NCBI RefSeq assembly: GCF_002269385.1
Contig: NZ_CP022957.1
Location: forward strand, 2,905,001 to 2,969,000
Reading direction: 5' to 3'
DNA length: 64,000 bases
From: Maribacter cobaltidurans
Lineage (GTDB): Bacteria > Bacteroidota > Bacteroidia > Flavobacteriales > Flavobacteriaceae
Part shown: positions 46,115-55,592 of the stretch, piece by piece
Position numbering within the stretch: position 1 is the first letter of the stretch
Layout: each line of letters opens with the position of its first letter
Notes under the pieces: model-generated
Databases searched by the model: none
Told to the model about the DNA's origin: nothing
What the model saw: the letters and a program-made list of their open reading frames with translations, nothing else
Position numbers and translations under genes: made by a program

Positions 46115-47785
46115 ATGCACATTAAATTTCGGTTGGTTCTAGCAACATTTATAATTTCTTATTTTTTCATACCACAAGCCTTTTCACAGCGTAAGGACAA
46201 ACCAGCTGATGACGTAATGTTAAGGGTTAAGCCCAAACTGGTAGTGGGCATCATTGTCGATCAGATGAGGTATGATTACCTGACCCGTTTCTACAATCAG
46301 TTTGACGAAGGCGGTTTTAAAAGAATGGTGGAAGAGGGTTTTAATTGCAAGAACAATCATTTTAATTATGCACCCACAAGTACAGGACCTGGACACACCT
46401 CCGTGTATACGGGAACCACGCCAGCTACGCACGGCGTAATTGGCAATAACTGGTACGACAAGGAAAATGATGTGGAGGTTTACTGTGCATCGGACGATAG
46501 GTATTCATCCGTAGGCACCACTTCAGATGCCGGACAAATGTCTCCCCATCGTATGACGGTAACAACGATTACCGATGAATTAAGGCTGAATACGGAAATG
46601 CAGGGGAAAACGATTGCCATCGCTTTAAAGGATAGAGGGGCTGTATTACCTGGAGGTCATACGGCAAACGCTGCATATTGGTTCTATGGTGGCAATGAAG
46701 GTAAATGGATAACCAGTAGCTATTATATGGATGCCCTGCCAAAATGGGTGAATGATTTTAATAGTTCTGGAATTGTGCAATCCTATAAGAAAGGTTGGAA
46801 TACCTTAAGGGATATAAACACCTATGTTGAAAGTGGTGTGGACGATAATGCTTTTGAAGGACTGTTCGATGGTGAAGCGTCGTCGTCATTTCCTCATAAC
46901 CCACAAAACCTATTGGATAAAAACAATGATTTTGAAATAATAAAAAGTACCCCATACGGTAATAGCCTTACTGCGGATTTTGCCATAGAGGCTCTAAAAC
47001 AGGAACAATTGGGCAAGGATGAAACCACTGACTTTTTGGCCATTAGCTTTTCAAGTACAGATTATGTAGGACATATGTTCGGTGTGAATTCCAAGGAAGT
47101 AGAGGATACGTATATACGACTGGATTTGGATTTGGCCCGACTTTTCAAAGCCTTGGATAAACAAGTGGGTGAAGGGGAATACACCGTTTTTTTGACTGCT
47201 GACCACGCTGCCATAGATGTACCCTCATATCTCTTGACAACCAAAATTCCGGCAGGTTATGTGGACAATAGCACGACTAAGGACAAGTTTGCCGAGTTTT
47301 TAAAATATACTTACGGAACTGAGGATATTGTCAAGAATTATTCAAACAATCAATTATTCTTGGACCATAAGATTATTAAAAATCTGGATTTGAACATTAA
47401 GGATGTGCAGGAAGATATTGCACAGGAATTTTTGGGTTATGATTATATAGATCGGGTGTATACTGGATATCAAATGTGGCAAAACAATTATAAATCAGGG
47501 ATACCCTATATTTTACAAAATGGATATAACCAAAAAAGGTCAGGAGATGTTTTATTGGTTCTAAAGCCGGGAACCATTAGTTATCACAAAACAGGTTCAA
47601 CCCACGGATCGCCTCAAATTTATGATACACATGTGCCCTTGCTATTTTTTGGAAAGGGTATACAACAGGGCAGTACAGTAGAACGTACTGAAATTCCTGA
47701 TATCGCCCCCACAATTTCATCTTTGTTGGGTATTGCTTTTCCTAGCGGAACAACAGGAAAACCCATTTCCGAGGTGTTGGAGTAA
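46115..47785 (+). CDS. PafA-like alkaline phosphatase
   Basis: A 556-residue secreted phosphatase of the alkaline-phosphatase superfamily. It has a signal peptide (LVLATFIISYFFIPQAFSQ, cleavage near residue 25). A metal-binding Asp lies in VVGIIVDQMRYDY. The nucleophile region is YAPTSTGPGHTSVYTGT with GNNWYD behind it. The ALKDRGAVLPGGH motif contains the Lys-x-Arg pair that binds phosphate in PafA. C-terminal metal ligands are in SFSSTDYVGHMFG, LTADHAAID and TGSTHGSPQIYDTHVPLLF. Calcium-independent PafA enzymes liberate phosphate from many esters in the periplasm. Confidence 0.9.
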   Translation: MHIKFRLVLATFIISYFFIPQAFSQRKDKPADDVMLRVKPKLVVGIIVDQMRYDYLTRFYNQFDEGGFKRMVEEGFNCKNNHFNYAPTSTGPGHTSVYTGTTPATHGVIGNNWYDKENDVEVYCASDDRYSSVGTTSDAGQMSPHRMTVTTITDELRLNTEMQGKTIAIALKDRGAVLPGGHTANAAYWFYGGNEGKWITSSYYMDALPKWVNDFNSSGIVQSYKKGWNTLRDINTYVESGVDDNAFEGLFDGEASSSFPHNPQNLLDKNNDFEIIKSTPYGNSLTADFAIEALKQEQLGKDETTDFLAISFSSTDYVGHMFGVNSKEVEDTYIRLDLDLARLFKALDKQVGEGEYTVFLTADHAAIDVPSYLLTTKIPAGYVDNSTTKDKFAEFLKYTYGTEDIVKNYSNNQLFLDHKIIKNLDLNIKDVQEDIAQEFLGYDYIDRVYTGYQMWQNNYKSGIPYILQNGYNQKRSGDVLLVLKPGTISYHKTGSTHGSPQIYDTHVPLLFFGKGIQQGSTVERTEIPDIAPTISSLLGIAFPSGTTGKPISEVLE

Positions 47786-47792
47786 CAAAAAG

Positions 47793-48581
47793 ATGAAAAG
47801 CAATCCCATAGGTATATTTGATTCGGGTATTGGAGGAACCTCCATTTGGAAGGAAATTCAGCATTTGATGCCCAATGAGAATTGCATTTACTTGGCTGAC
47901 AGTAAGAATGCACCTTATGGCGAAAAGTCCCACGAAGAAATTTTAAGGCTCAGTGTAAAGAATACCGAGTTTTTAATAGAAAGGAAATGCAAGTTGATTG
48001 TGGTCGCCTGCAACACAGCGACGACGAATGCAATAGATTATCTACGAAATCAATACACTGTTCCCTTTATTGGTATTGAGCCGGCTATAAAGCCTGCAGC
48101 TATTAATTCCAAGTCCAAAAAAGTTGGGGTTTTGGCTACTAAAGGAACCTTGTCCAGTGCTTTATTTTATAGTACAAGCCAAAACCATGCGAAAGGGATT
48201 GAGGTTTTTGAGAGACAGGGGAAGGGTCTTGTTGAATTGATTGAAGAGGGAGACTTGGAAAGTAAATCCTTAAGGCTACTGCTAAATCAGTACGTGGGTC
48301 CTATGTTGGAAAGGGGTATAGATTATCTGGTCCTGGGATGTACACATTACCCCTATTTAATTCCGCTATTAAAGGAAATGTTGCCTCCGGATGTGAAAAT
48401 CATAGATTCCGGTCAAGCAGTAGCAAGACAGACTAAATCCATTCTTGTTAAACAAAACCTGGTTAATGATGCTGATGAAATAGGACGTCATCAATGTTAT
48501 ACAAACGGAAATATTGAGGTGCTCGAAAGGTTTGTTTTAAATGCGGCATCCCATGTAAACGCGGAATATTTGGATTTTTAG
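47793..48581 (+). CDS. murI: Glutamate racemase
   Basis: A 262-residue glutamate racemase that supplies D-glutamate for peptidoglycan. I start at ATG 47793 (MKSNPIGIFDSGIGGTSIWK), 8 bases after the phosphatase stop; an earlier in-frame start at 47733 would lie inside that gene. The active-site cysteines are in VVACNTATTNA near 71-81 and LGCTHYPYL near 185-193. FDSGIGG is near residues 9-15. It is likely co-transcribed with the phosphatase and ends convergent with folA. Confidence 0.94.
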   Translation: MKSNPIGIFDSGIGGTSIWKEIQHLMPNENCIYLADSKNAPYGEKSHEEILRLSVKNTEFLIERKCKLIVVACNTATTNAIDYLRNQYTVPFIGIEPAIKPAAINSKSKKVGVLATKGTLSSALFYSTSQNHAKGIEVFERQGKGLVELIEEGDLESKSLRLLLNQYVGPMLERGIDYLVLGCTHYPYLIPLLKEMLPPDVKIIDSGQAVARQTKSILVKQNLVNDADEIGRHQCYTNGNIEVLERFVLNAASHVNAEYLDF

Positions 48582-48605
48582 AGGCTGGGATTTACAAAAA
48601 TGCTA

Positions 48606-49112
48606 TCAGCTTTCTCTTCTTTTATAGGTGATGTAAGTAAAATCAAATTTGTGCTTTTCATCCTTTGGATGATATTCCGTGGCCACCACCTCCCAAATGG
48701 CTTCATCTATTTTCGGAAAAAAAGTATCAGCATTGAAATTACCGTGAACCCTTGTAAGTTCTATGACATTTGCATGCTTTTCCCCTTGGCTGTAAATTTC
48801 GCCACCACCTATAATGAAGGCGTCTTCGTTGTCTATAAGATCTAAAGCCTCTTCCAAGGAATGAACAACGGTGCAAGCTTCATATGGAACTGTATAATTC
48901 TTATCACGCGTAATAATGATATGTTTCCTGTTGGGTAAAGGTTTGGGAAAAGTTTCAAACGTTTTTCTGCCCATTATGATTTTGTGCCCAGAAGTAAGAC
49001 GTTTAAAGCGCTTAAAATCATCGGGCAGGTGCCACAACAAATCATTATCCTTGCCTAGTGAATTATCCTCACCGGCAGCGGCAATCATAATAATTTCTTT
49101 CAAGTCTTTCAT
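48606..49112 (-). CDS. folA: Dihydrofolate reductase
   Basis: A 168-residue DHFR, which reduces dihydrofolate with NADPH. Visible are IAAAGEDNSLGKDNDLLWHL at about 10-29 with the catalytic acid in LPDDFKRFKRLT, the NADPH-binding GRKTFETFPKPLPNRKHIII at about 48-67, and IGGGEIYSQ near 98-106. ATG at 49112 is used; an internal ATG at 49088 (MIAAAGED) is a possible alternative. Works with thyA (53202-54026) in thymidylate synthesis. Confidence 0.94.
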   Translation of the reverse strand: MKDLKEIIMIAAAGEDNSLGKDNDLLWHLPDDFKRFKRLTSGHKIIMGRKTFETFPKPLPNRKHIIITRDKNYTVPYEACTVVHSLEEALDLIDNEDAFIIGGGEIYSQGEKHANVIELTRVHGNFNADTFFPKIDEAIWEVVATEYHPKDEKHKFDFTYITYKRRES

Positions 49113-49236
49113 TTTTAATCAATCTACAAAAAGTGGACCATATAAATTGCTATCGCTATCTTTAGATAGCAAAGTTAATTAATGTGGAAAGAGATTATTG
49201 CTATAAGGCAAATAGGTCTTTTTCAAAATACAAACT

Positions 49237-50322
49237 ATGGAAAAAATTGCAAAGGAATTTCCTGTACTCAGGAAAAGTACCTATTTAAATACTGCTGTTT
49301 ATGGACCGCTTTATGATTCTTTGATAGATTGGAGGCAGGAACATGACTTGGATTTTCTTCTTCATGGCAGTGATTTATGGGATCATACGCTGAAAACTTT
49401 AACCGATACAAGGGAAACCATTGGTGAGTTTTTCAATTGTAAAAAAGAAAATGTAGCCCTGGTTTATAACTTCTCAATTGGCTTGAACCTACTTTTGGAA
49501 GGGTTGGATACCAAGAAAAAAGTACTGCTATTAGAGAATGATTACCCATCTTTGAACTGGCCTTTTGAAAGCAGGAAATTCAATACGACCATCTTAAAGA
49601 TAACTTCCGATATCGAAGAAAAAATTGAAGAGGCAGTATGTAAGGATAATATTGATGTTTTTGCCTTCAGTATTGTGCAGTGGTTGGATGGGTTTTTAAT
49701 CGACTTGGAATTCATTAAACGTTTAAAAAAGGCCAATCCTAATTTATTGATAATTGCGGACGGCACCCAATTTTGCGGTGCTGCGAAGTTCGATTTTAAT
49801 TCTTCTGGAATCGATGTAATGGGGACTAGTGGATATAAATGGTTACTTTCCGGATACGGTAATGGTTTTATGCTTTTTAGTAATAATGCAGCCGAAGAAT
49901 TTTCCGTGCCTACTACAGGTTTCAATGCGGCCAACGGAAATTATGAGAATAAGCATAATTTAAAGCTCCCCAATAAACTGGAGCCAGGACATTTGTCCAG
50001 TCTAAATTTTGGTAGTTTAAAATTCTCCTTGGACTTTTTAAATGGAATAGGGATGGATAATATTACCGGTCAGAATGAGGCTTTGTCCAGAAAGATTAAA
50101 AGGGAATTTGAAGATTTGGATTTATTGGAACCGTACGTGGTAGAACGAAAGCGGCACAGTACTATTTTTAACATCAAGGCAGATGAAAAAATGTTTAATA
50201 AGTTAATTGAAGAAAATATTTTATGTTCTCAACGGGGCAATGGAATAAGAATAAGCTTCAACTTCTACAATAGCGAAGATGATTTGAAATCTTTGGTAAG
50301 AATTTTAAAAACAGGTAAGTAG
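49237..50322 (+). CDS. Class V aminotransferase-fold PLP enzyme
   Basis: A 361-residue PLP-dependent enzyme of the class V (NifS/isopenicillin-N-epimerase-like) fold. The PLP-anchoring Asp lies in LLIIADGTQFCG near residue 173, and the Schiff-base Lys in GTSGYKWLLSGYGNG near 196. The N-terminus FPVLRKSTYLNTAVYGPLYD is typical of the group. The substrate is unknown. It lies 0.7 kb from egtD/egtB, and mycobacterial EgtE, the ergothioneine C-S lyase, has the same fold, so an EgtE-like role is possible but unproven. It has its own transcription unit, divergent from folA. Confidence 0.85.
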   Translation: MEKIAKEFPVLRKSTYLNTAVYGPLYDSLIDWRQEHDLDFLLHGSDLWDHTLKTLTDTRETIGEFFNCKKENVALVYNFSIGLNLLLEGLDTKKKVLLLENDYPSLNWPFESRKFNTTILKITSDIEEKIEEAVCKDNIDVFAFSIVQWLDGFLIDLEFIKRLKKANPNLLIIADGTQFCGAAKFDFNSSGIDVMGTSGYKWLLSGYGNGFMLFSNNAAEEFSVPTTGFNAANGNYENKHNLKLPNKLEPGHLSSLNFGSLKFSLDFLNGIGMDNITGQNEALSRKIKREFEDLDLLEPYVVERKRHSTIFNIKADEKMFNKLIEENILCSQRGNGIRISFNFYNSEDDLKSLVRILKTGK

Positions 50323-50441
50323 GAATTATTTACTTCGAATAAAACCAAGATAAAATTTCAATACCAAAGTTAAACTAAGCTAAATTTTTGTCATATTGAT
50401 AAAAATGACTTTAAGCGTTGACAATGAGGATTTTAATGTAT

Positions 50442-50449
50442 TATTTTTG
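50442..50449 (+). promoter_or_regulatory. Bacteroidota -7 box upstream of CBM48-like gene
   Basis: TATTTTTG matches TAnnTTTG, with GTTG at 50417-50420 as a possible -33 element at slightly long spacing (21 bases). It is 23 bases before the ATG. Confidence 0.5.
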
Positions 50450-50472
50450 CTTTGAATTTAAAAACTAAGATC

Positions 50473-50769
50473 ATGGCAATTGCAAAACAATATTTAAAAA
50501 CAAAGCCAGTGTGTAAGGTTACTTTTACCGTTCCCGCTGAAGACGCTAAAAAAGTAGCTGTAGTTGGCGACTTTAACGATTGGAGCCCAAAGGGAAGCAC
50601 TTTGAAAAAATTGAAGAACGGTACCTTTAAAGGTACTTTTGATCTGCCTAAGGAGAATACTTACGAATTTAAGTATTTGGTAGATGGAGAATACATAAAT
50701 GAAACCGAAGCCGACCGTTATCAGTGGAACGATTATGCAGGTTCCGAAAATGCGGTATTGGAGTTATAA
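50473..50769 (+). CDS. Isoamylase early-set (CBM48-like) domain protein
   Basis: A 98-residue single-domain protein with the early-set immunoglobulin-like fold that in larger proteins precedes amylase domains or binds glycogen. Visible are VTFTVPAEDAKKVAVVGDFN, DWSPKGSTLKKLKNGTFKG and YEFKYLVDGEYINETEADRY. I start at ATG 50473 (MAIAKQYLKT) rather than a TTG at 50452. No signal peptide, so cytoplasmic. It stands alone between a -7 box and a strong terminator. A glycogen-linked role is plausible but not shown. Confidence 0.88.
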   Translation: MAIAKQYLKTKPVCKVTFTVPAEDAKKVAVVGDFNDWSPKGSTLKKLKNGTFKGTFDLPKENTYEFKYLVDGEYINETEADRYQWNDYAGSENAVLEL

Positions 50770-50791
50770 AATAATTTTAAACCATATTTTG

Positions 50792-50821
50792 AAAAGGAAC
50801 CCTGACAAGGGTTCCTTTTTT
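50792..50821 (+). terminator. Terminator after CBM48-like gene
   Basis: AAAAGGAACCC-tgacaa-GGGTTCCTTTT followed by TT; a strong stem with T tail, 22 bases after the stop codon. Confidence 0.87.
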
Positions 50822-50990
50822 AATATTCGGTAATTAGGTATAGTCAAATTTAAACCTGATATCAAGTTCTCAGATATAGTAATATCATAAAAAGTTTTTC
50901 TTTATTATAAAAGGGCAGACTCGATTGGAATTATTACAAAAACCTTACATGGGGACCGAAAATGTTAACCAAAGCTGTTGTCTTCCATAT

Positions 50991-51956
50991 TTAAAATGTG
51001 AAAACATAGTCTTTGAAGGCCTCCTTACCATCACTAAAAATCCTGTGAATCGTAAGTCTTGCCTCCTTCCCCAGCCAATGGACCATGTCGTCATCGTATT
51101 TCTGGGATATTTCTGTATGTATGGTTTCCCACGCCTTTAAATGGATTGTTAGGTTTAGCTTTTCCAAATAAACTATTTGGTCCTCTTTTGAAACTAGGTA
51201 GCTCTTGGCAGTTCCATTTTCAGGGTCGTAATTTTCCCAGTGTAAAAATTTGTCCAAGTCAAAATTCGCATCTAATTCTTTATTTATCCTATGTAAGATG
51301 TTTTTATTGAACTGCGCCGTAATACCTTCTTTATCATTATAGGCGTCCAATATGGTTTGTGGGTTCTTTTTTTGGTCAGCCCCAAGAAATAAAATATCGT
51401 TGGGTTGCATAAGTTGCCGGATTTCGCTTAAAAAGTCAATAGCTTGGTTGTGCTTCAAATTGCCAATATTGGAGCCTAAAAAGAGAATGATTTTTCTTTT
51501 TTGGTTTCTATTGCCTAGTTTTTTAAGTGCTTCAAAGTAAGTTCCTTGGAAGCCATCAATGTTTACTTGAGGCAGTTCATAGGTAACGGAATTTGTTAAT
51601 TGTTCTAATGAATTTTCGCTTATATCAATAGGAATGTAGGTGAAATCAGATTGTTGCTCGCATAATTCTTCAAGTAGAACTTTGGTTTTTTTTCCATCAC
51701 CTGCTCCCAGTTCTATTAGCTCAAAAGGTCCTTTACTACTGAACATTTCGGCAATCTCCACCTTGTGGTGGTTTAAAATTTTGTATTCCGCTTGTGTTAG
51801 ATAATAGGTTGGCATTCCCATTATCTTCTGAAAAAGTTCGTCTCCCGTCTCGTCATAAAAATATTTGGAGGAAAGATGTTTTGGAAAATCCCTTAGGCCC
51901 TCGCATACATCTTTTTCAAAATCGGTTAGTTTAATTGTTTTTGGAGATTGTTGCAT
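50991..51956 (-). CDS. egtD: L-histidine N-alpha-methyltransferase (EgtD)
   Basis: A 321-residue SAM-dependent methyltransferase that converts histidine to hercynine, the first step of ergothioneine synthesis. The SAM site is ELIELGAGDGKKTKVLLEEL near 80-100. LSSKYFYDETGDELFQKIMG near 28-48 and YYLTQAEYKIL near 52-62 are typical of EgtD. KIILFLGSNIGNL near 154-166 is also a family feature. It follows egtB on the same strand after 15 bases, forming a two-gene operon. Confidence 0.93.
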   Translation of the reverse strand: MQQSPKTIKLTDFEKDVCEGLRDFPKHLSSKYFYDETGDELFQKIMGMPTYYLTQAEYKILNHHKVEIAEMFSSKGPFELIELGAGDGKKTKVLLEELCEQQSDFTYIPIDISENSLEQLTNSVTYELPQVNIDGFQGTYFEALKKLGNRNQKRKIILFLGSNIGNLKHNQAIDFLSEIRQLMQPNDILFLGADQKKNPQTILDAYNDKEGITAQFNKNILHRINKELDANFDLDKFLHWENYDPENGTAKSYLVSKEDQIVYLEKLNLTIHLKAWETIHTEISQKYDDDMVHWLGKEARLTIHRIFSDGKEAFKDYVFTF

Positions 51957-51971
51957 TTTAAAGGTAAAATG

Positions 51972-53132
51972 TTATTTGGCCAACCTAATTCCGGTAAACT
52001 GCCATCTTAAATGAGGATGAAAGAAATTACGGTAGGTGGGTCTGGAGTGTTTTATTGGTGTCGCGATAGAACTTCCACGAAGTACTTTCTGATTTACCAT
52101 GAATTTGCCGTTATATTCCCCAAGGGCACCTTCGGCTTTTTTATAATTAGGATAGGGTAAATAGGCGCTTTCCGTCCATTCCCACCTTTGGCCCCAGGAA
52201 AAATGTTGTTGCGCTACTTCCCATTCGAATTCGGTTGGTAGTCTACAATTTTTAAATTGGGCATAGGCAAAGGCTTCAAAATAAGAGATATGGCTTACCG
52301 GTGCATCCATGTCAACAGGATGCAGACCTTTCAAAGTATATTGATACCACTTTCCATGTATTTTATGCCAATATAAAGGGGATTTTATTTGGTTCTGCTT
52401 TACCCAATCCCAACCTTCGGCGTGCCAAAGTTTAAAATTATCGTAGCCGCCGGATTCAATGAATTCTGTATAGTCTTTATTTGTGACCAGTCTATTGGAG
52501 ATTTGAAAATCATGTAAAAAAACTTTATGTCTACTCAATTCATTATCAAAGCAAAATTCATTGGTTTTATGGCCGATTGAGTACACGTTTTCTTCAACGG
52601 ATATCCATTCTTTTTCCGTGACCTCAATTTCATTTTCTTGATAAAAATCAGAATACTTTGGAAAAATGGGGTTGTTTCCTAAAATGTATTTTATATCCGT
52701 AAGCAAAAGCTCTTGGTGTTGTTTTTCATGATGAATTCCTATTTCCAAAATTTCAAATAAGTCATCAGAATCGACCTTTTCTAACAAAGCTTTCAAATGA
52801 TTATCCACATGTTCCCTATACGAATATATTTTACTAACGGAAGGTCTGGATAAATTTCCACGATCTGCCCGGATTACGCGTTCGCCTACAGTTTCATAGT
52901 AGCTATTGAAAATAAATGAGAAATCCTCATCATAAACCTGATAATCATCTTGAAAAACTTTTAGAATAAATTCTTCAAAAAACCACGTGGTGTGTCCCAA
53001 GTGCCATTTGGGCGGGGAGACATCTTCTATGGGCTGTACGACATAGTCCTCAATCTCCAAGGGGGAACAAATAGCCTCTGTTTGTTTCCTTGTTTCAATT
53101 AAAAAATCCACAAGGGAGTCGGTTATAACCAT
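51972..53132 (-). CDS. egtB: Ergothioneine sulfoxide synthase (EgtB)
   Basis: A 386-residue iron-dependent sulfoxide synthase that joins hercynine to a cysteine thiol with oxygen. An N-terminal DinB-like helical domain contains WHLGHTTWFFEEF (residues 43-55) and the iron-binding HX3HXE at His135-His139-Glu141 in HHEKQHQELLL. The C-terminal FGE-type domain begins near 185 and includes LPTEFEWEVAQQ and WEWTESAYLPYP. The sulfur donor (cysteine or glutamylcysteine) cannot be told from sequence, and no egtA is nearby. egtD follows after 15 bases. Confidence 0.93.
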   Translation of the reverse strand: MVITDSLVDFLIETRKQTEAICSPLEIEDYVVQPIEDVSPPKWHLGHTTWFFEEFILKVFQDDYQVYDEDFSFIFNSYYETVGERVIRADRGNLSRPSVSKIYSYREHVDNHLKALLEKVDSDDLFEILEIGIHHEKQHQELLLTDIKYILGNNPIFPKYSDFYQENEIEVTEKEWISVEENVYSIGHKTNEFCFDNELSRHKVFLHDFQISNRLVTNKDYTEFIESGGYDNFKLWHAEGWDWVKQNQIKSPLYWHKIHGKWYQYTLKGLHPVDMDAPVSHISYFEAFAYAQFKNCRLPTEFEWEVAQQHFSWGQRWEWTESAYLPYPNYKKAEGALGEYNGKFMVNQKVLRGSSIATPIKHSRPTYRNFFHPHLRWQFTGIRLAK

Positions 53133-53201
53133 CTTTCTGATTTTTTGAAAGATAATTATTAACGGGTTGAAATTTTAACTTAAGAAGTAAAGAAATTGAT
53201 A

Positions 53202-54026
53202 CTATACGGCAACTACACCTTTAATATGAGGGTGCGGATTATAGTCGACCAAAGTAAAATCCTCGAATTTAAAATCGAAAATATCCTTTACATCAGGATT
53301 TAAAACCATCTTGGGTAAAGGTCTTGGAGCTCTGCTCAGTTGAAGTTCTACTTGCTCCATATGGTTATTGTAGATGTGTGCATCACCAAAAGTGTGCACG
53401 AAGTCTCCTGGCTCATAGCCACATACTTGCGCCATCATCATGGTAAATAAGGCATAGGAAGCAATATTAAAGGGTACGCCCAAAAAGATGTCGGCACTTC
53501 TTTGATAAAGCTGGCAGGAAAGTTTGCCATCTGCGACATAAAACTGAAAGAATGCATGGCATGGAGGCAAGGCCGCTTTTCCATTCGCCACATTTTCTGA
53601 AAAAGATTTGGAAGTATTTGGAAGCACACTTGGATTCCATGCGGATACCAACATTCTTCTACTATTGGGATTATTTTTTAAGGAATCGATTACCTCTTTA
53701 ATTTGATCGATTTCATCGTCGTTCCAATTTCTCCATTGGTGACCATACACGGGTCCTAAATCTCCATTTTCATCGGCCCATTCGTTCCATATTCGAACAC
53801 CATTTTCTTTTAGATAAGCAATATTGGTATCCCCTTTCAAAAACCACAATAGCTCATAGATTATAGATTTGAGATGCAGTTTTTTTGTGGTAACCATGGG
53901 AAACCCTTCGCTGAGGTCAAAACGCATTTGATAACCAAATACACTTTTGGTTCCAGTTCCGGTTCTATCGCCCTTTTGGTTTCCTTCCTCCAGAACGTGC
54001 TTTAATAAGTCGTGATATTGTTTCAT
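53202..54026 (-). CDS. thyA: Thymidylate synthase
   Basis: A 274-residue folate-dependent thymidylate synthase that makes dTMP from dUMP. Near the N-terminus [20 protein letters not shown] carries the phosphate-binding Arg. [12 protein letters not shown] is near 92-103. The catalytic Cys is in [13 protein letters not shown] near residue 157. [13 protein letters not shown] ends the protein, near the usual length. Cytoplasmic, working with folA. Confidence 0.95.
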   Translation of the reverse strand: MKQYHDLLKHVLEEGNQKGDRTGTGTKSVFGYQMRFDLSEGFPMVTTKKLHLKSIIYELLWFLKGDTNIAYLKENGVRIWNEWADENGDLGPVYGHQWRNWNDDEIDQIKEVIDSLKNNPNSRRMLVSAWNPSVLPNTSKSFSENVANGKAALPPCHAFFQFYVADGKLSCQLYQRSADIFLGVPFNIASYALFTMMMAQVCGYEPGDFVHTFGDAHIYNNHMEQVELQLSRAPRPLPKMVLNPDVKDIFDFKFEDFTLVDYNPHPHIKGVVAV

Positions 54027-54110
54027 TGGGATACTTGCCTTGTGGGAGGCTAAAGTAGAAAAAGCCTGACTTATTACTCCATGAAATAACGTGATTTTAT
54101 CAAAAGGTTA

Positions 54111-55574
54111 TTAACCCAAAATCATTCCCGCAATAGTTGCTGATAATAAAGAAGCAAGTGAACCACCCAATACAGCCTTCATTCCAAACTCCGAAAGGGT
54201 TTTTCGTTGACCAGGAGCCAAGGAACCAATCCCTCCAATTTGAATTCCGATTGATGCAAAATTGGCAAATCCACAAAGCATATAGGTTGCCATGATGATG
54301 GATTTTTGGTAACCCAAACTTGGGGTGATGGATAAATCTTTTAATTCTGCCAATTGGGTATAGGCTACAAACTCACTAGAGGCTAGTTTAATTCCCAAAA
54401 GCTGACCCATTAGCGCAATATCTTCGTTTGCGACTCCAATAAGCCACATTAACGGTGCGAAAATGGTTCCAAGAATTGCTTCCAATGATAGTTTGTCAAA
54501 AGAAGAATGTTCGGCAACAAACTGATTAAGATTGGTTACATCTCCAATAAATCCAAAAATACCGTTTAGCATGGCAATGAAAGCAACAAAAACCAATAAC
54601 ATAGCCCCTACATTAACCGCCAGTTTTAAACCTTCAGTAGTACCATTGGCAATGGCATCCAATAAATTGGTGCCTATTTTTTCAGTAGAAACTTTTATGT
54701 TGGTATCCACCTCTTCAGTTTGTGGGCATAAAATTTTTGATATTACAATGGCTCCTGGTGCGGCCATTACCGATGCAGCTATAAGGTGACGAGCAAATTC
54801 CAAACGTAGGGCTTCGTCATTACCTCCTAAAAAACCAATGTATGCTGCTAATACCCCTCCGGCTACAGTCGCCATCCCGCCAATCATGACCAAAAGGATT
54901 TCCGATCGGGTCATTTTTTCCAAATAGGCTTTAATCATTAATGGCGCTTCGGTCTGACCTAAAAATATGTTTCCCGCAACAGATAAACTTTCCGGTCCTG
55001 AAATGCCCAGGCTTTTGGTCAACAACCAAGCCAATCCTTTCACTATTTTTTGAATGATTCCCAAATAGAAAAGAACGGATGTCAATGCTGAGAAAAAGAT
55101 AATGGTAGGCAGAATTTGAAATGCGAATACGTATCCAATGTTCGGATTATCAATATTCATCAGATTGCCTAATAAGAACTGACTTCCGGCAACTGTAAAA
55201 TTTAAAATTTCATTGAATAGTTTTCCCAGAACGGTAAAGATTGTGCGTATAAATGGAACCTTTAAAATCCCAACGGCCAACGAGAGTTGTATGGCAAGTC
55301 CTATACCTACCGTTTTCCAATTAATGGCTCTTCTATTAGAGCTGAACGCAAATGCTAAAGCCAGTAAAACAAGCATTCCAAGGATACCTCTCCATAAACT
55401 ATTAAAAGAAAAACCTTCATTGGGAATCGTAGAGGATAGTCTACTTTCTGAAACGTCGTTGAGGACGGTGGTGTCCACTGAATTGGTTATTACTTCGGAA
55501 GACTCAGGTGTTTGTGAAAAAGTTATTAGAGTGAGAAAGAATAGTAAAATGGTTAGGCAGGTGTGTTTTTTCAT
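54111..55574 (-). CDS. NupC/CNT-family nucleoside transporter
   Basis: A 487-residue concentrative nucleoside transporter (CNT family), Na+- or H+-coupled. A leading signal-like segment (MKKHTCLTILLFFLTLITFS) and an acidic spacer to about residue 55 precede the membrane core. Motifs FGNIFLGQTEAPLMIKAYL-like (NIFLGQTEAPLMIKAYLEKM, residues about 210-230) and MLCGFANFASIGIQIGGIGS near 430-449 are family hallmarks. About ten membrane segments. The N-terminal extension is longer than in bacterial relatives but common in this order. Confidence 0.93.
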   Translation of the reverse strand: MKKHTCLTILLFFLTLITFSQTPESSEVITNSVDTTVLNDVSESRLSSTIPNEGFSFNSLWRGILGMLVLLALAFAFSSNRRAINWKTVGIGLAIQLSLAVGILKVPFIRTIFTVLGKLFNEILNFTVAGSQFLLGNLMNIDNPNIGYVFAFQILPTIIFFSALTSVLFYLGIIQKIVKGLAWLLTKSLGISGPESLSVAGNIFLGQTEAPLMIKAYLEKMTRSEILLVMIGGMATVAGGVLAAYIGFLGGNDEALRLEFARHLIAASVMAAPGAIVISKILCPQTEEVDTNIKVSTEKIGTNLLDAIANGTTEGLKLAVNVGAMLLVFVAFIAMLNGIFGFIGDVTNLNQFVAEHSSFDKLSLEAILGTIFAPLMWLIGVANEDIALMGQLLGIKLASSEFVAYTQLAELKDLSITPSLGYQKSIIMATYMLCGFANFASIGIQIGGIGSLAPGQRKTLSEFGMKAVLGGSLASLLSATIAGMILG

Positions 55575-55592
55575 GCGTAAGGGTTTGACCTT

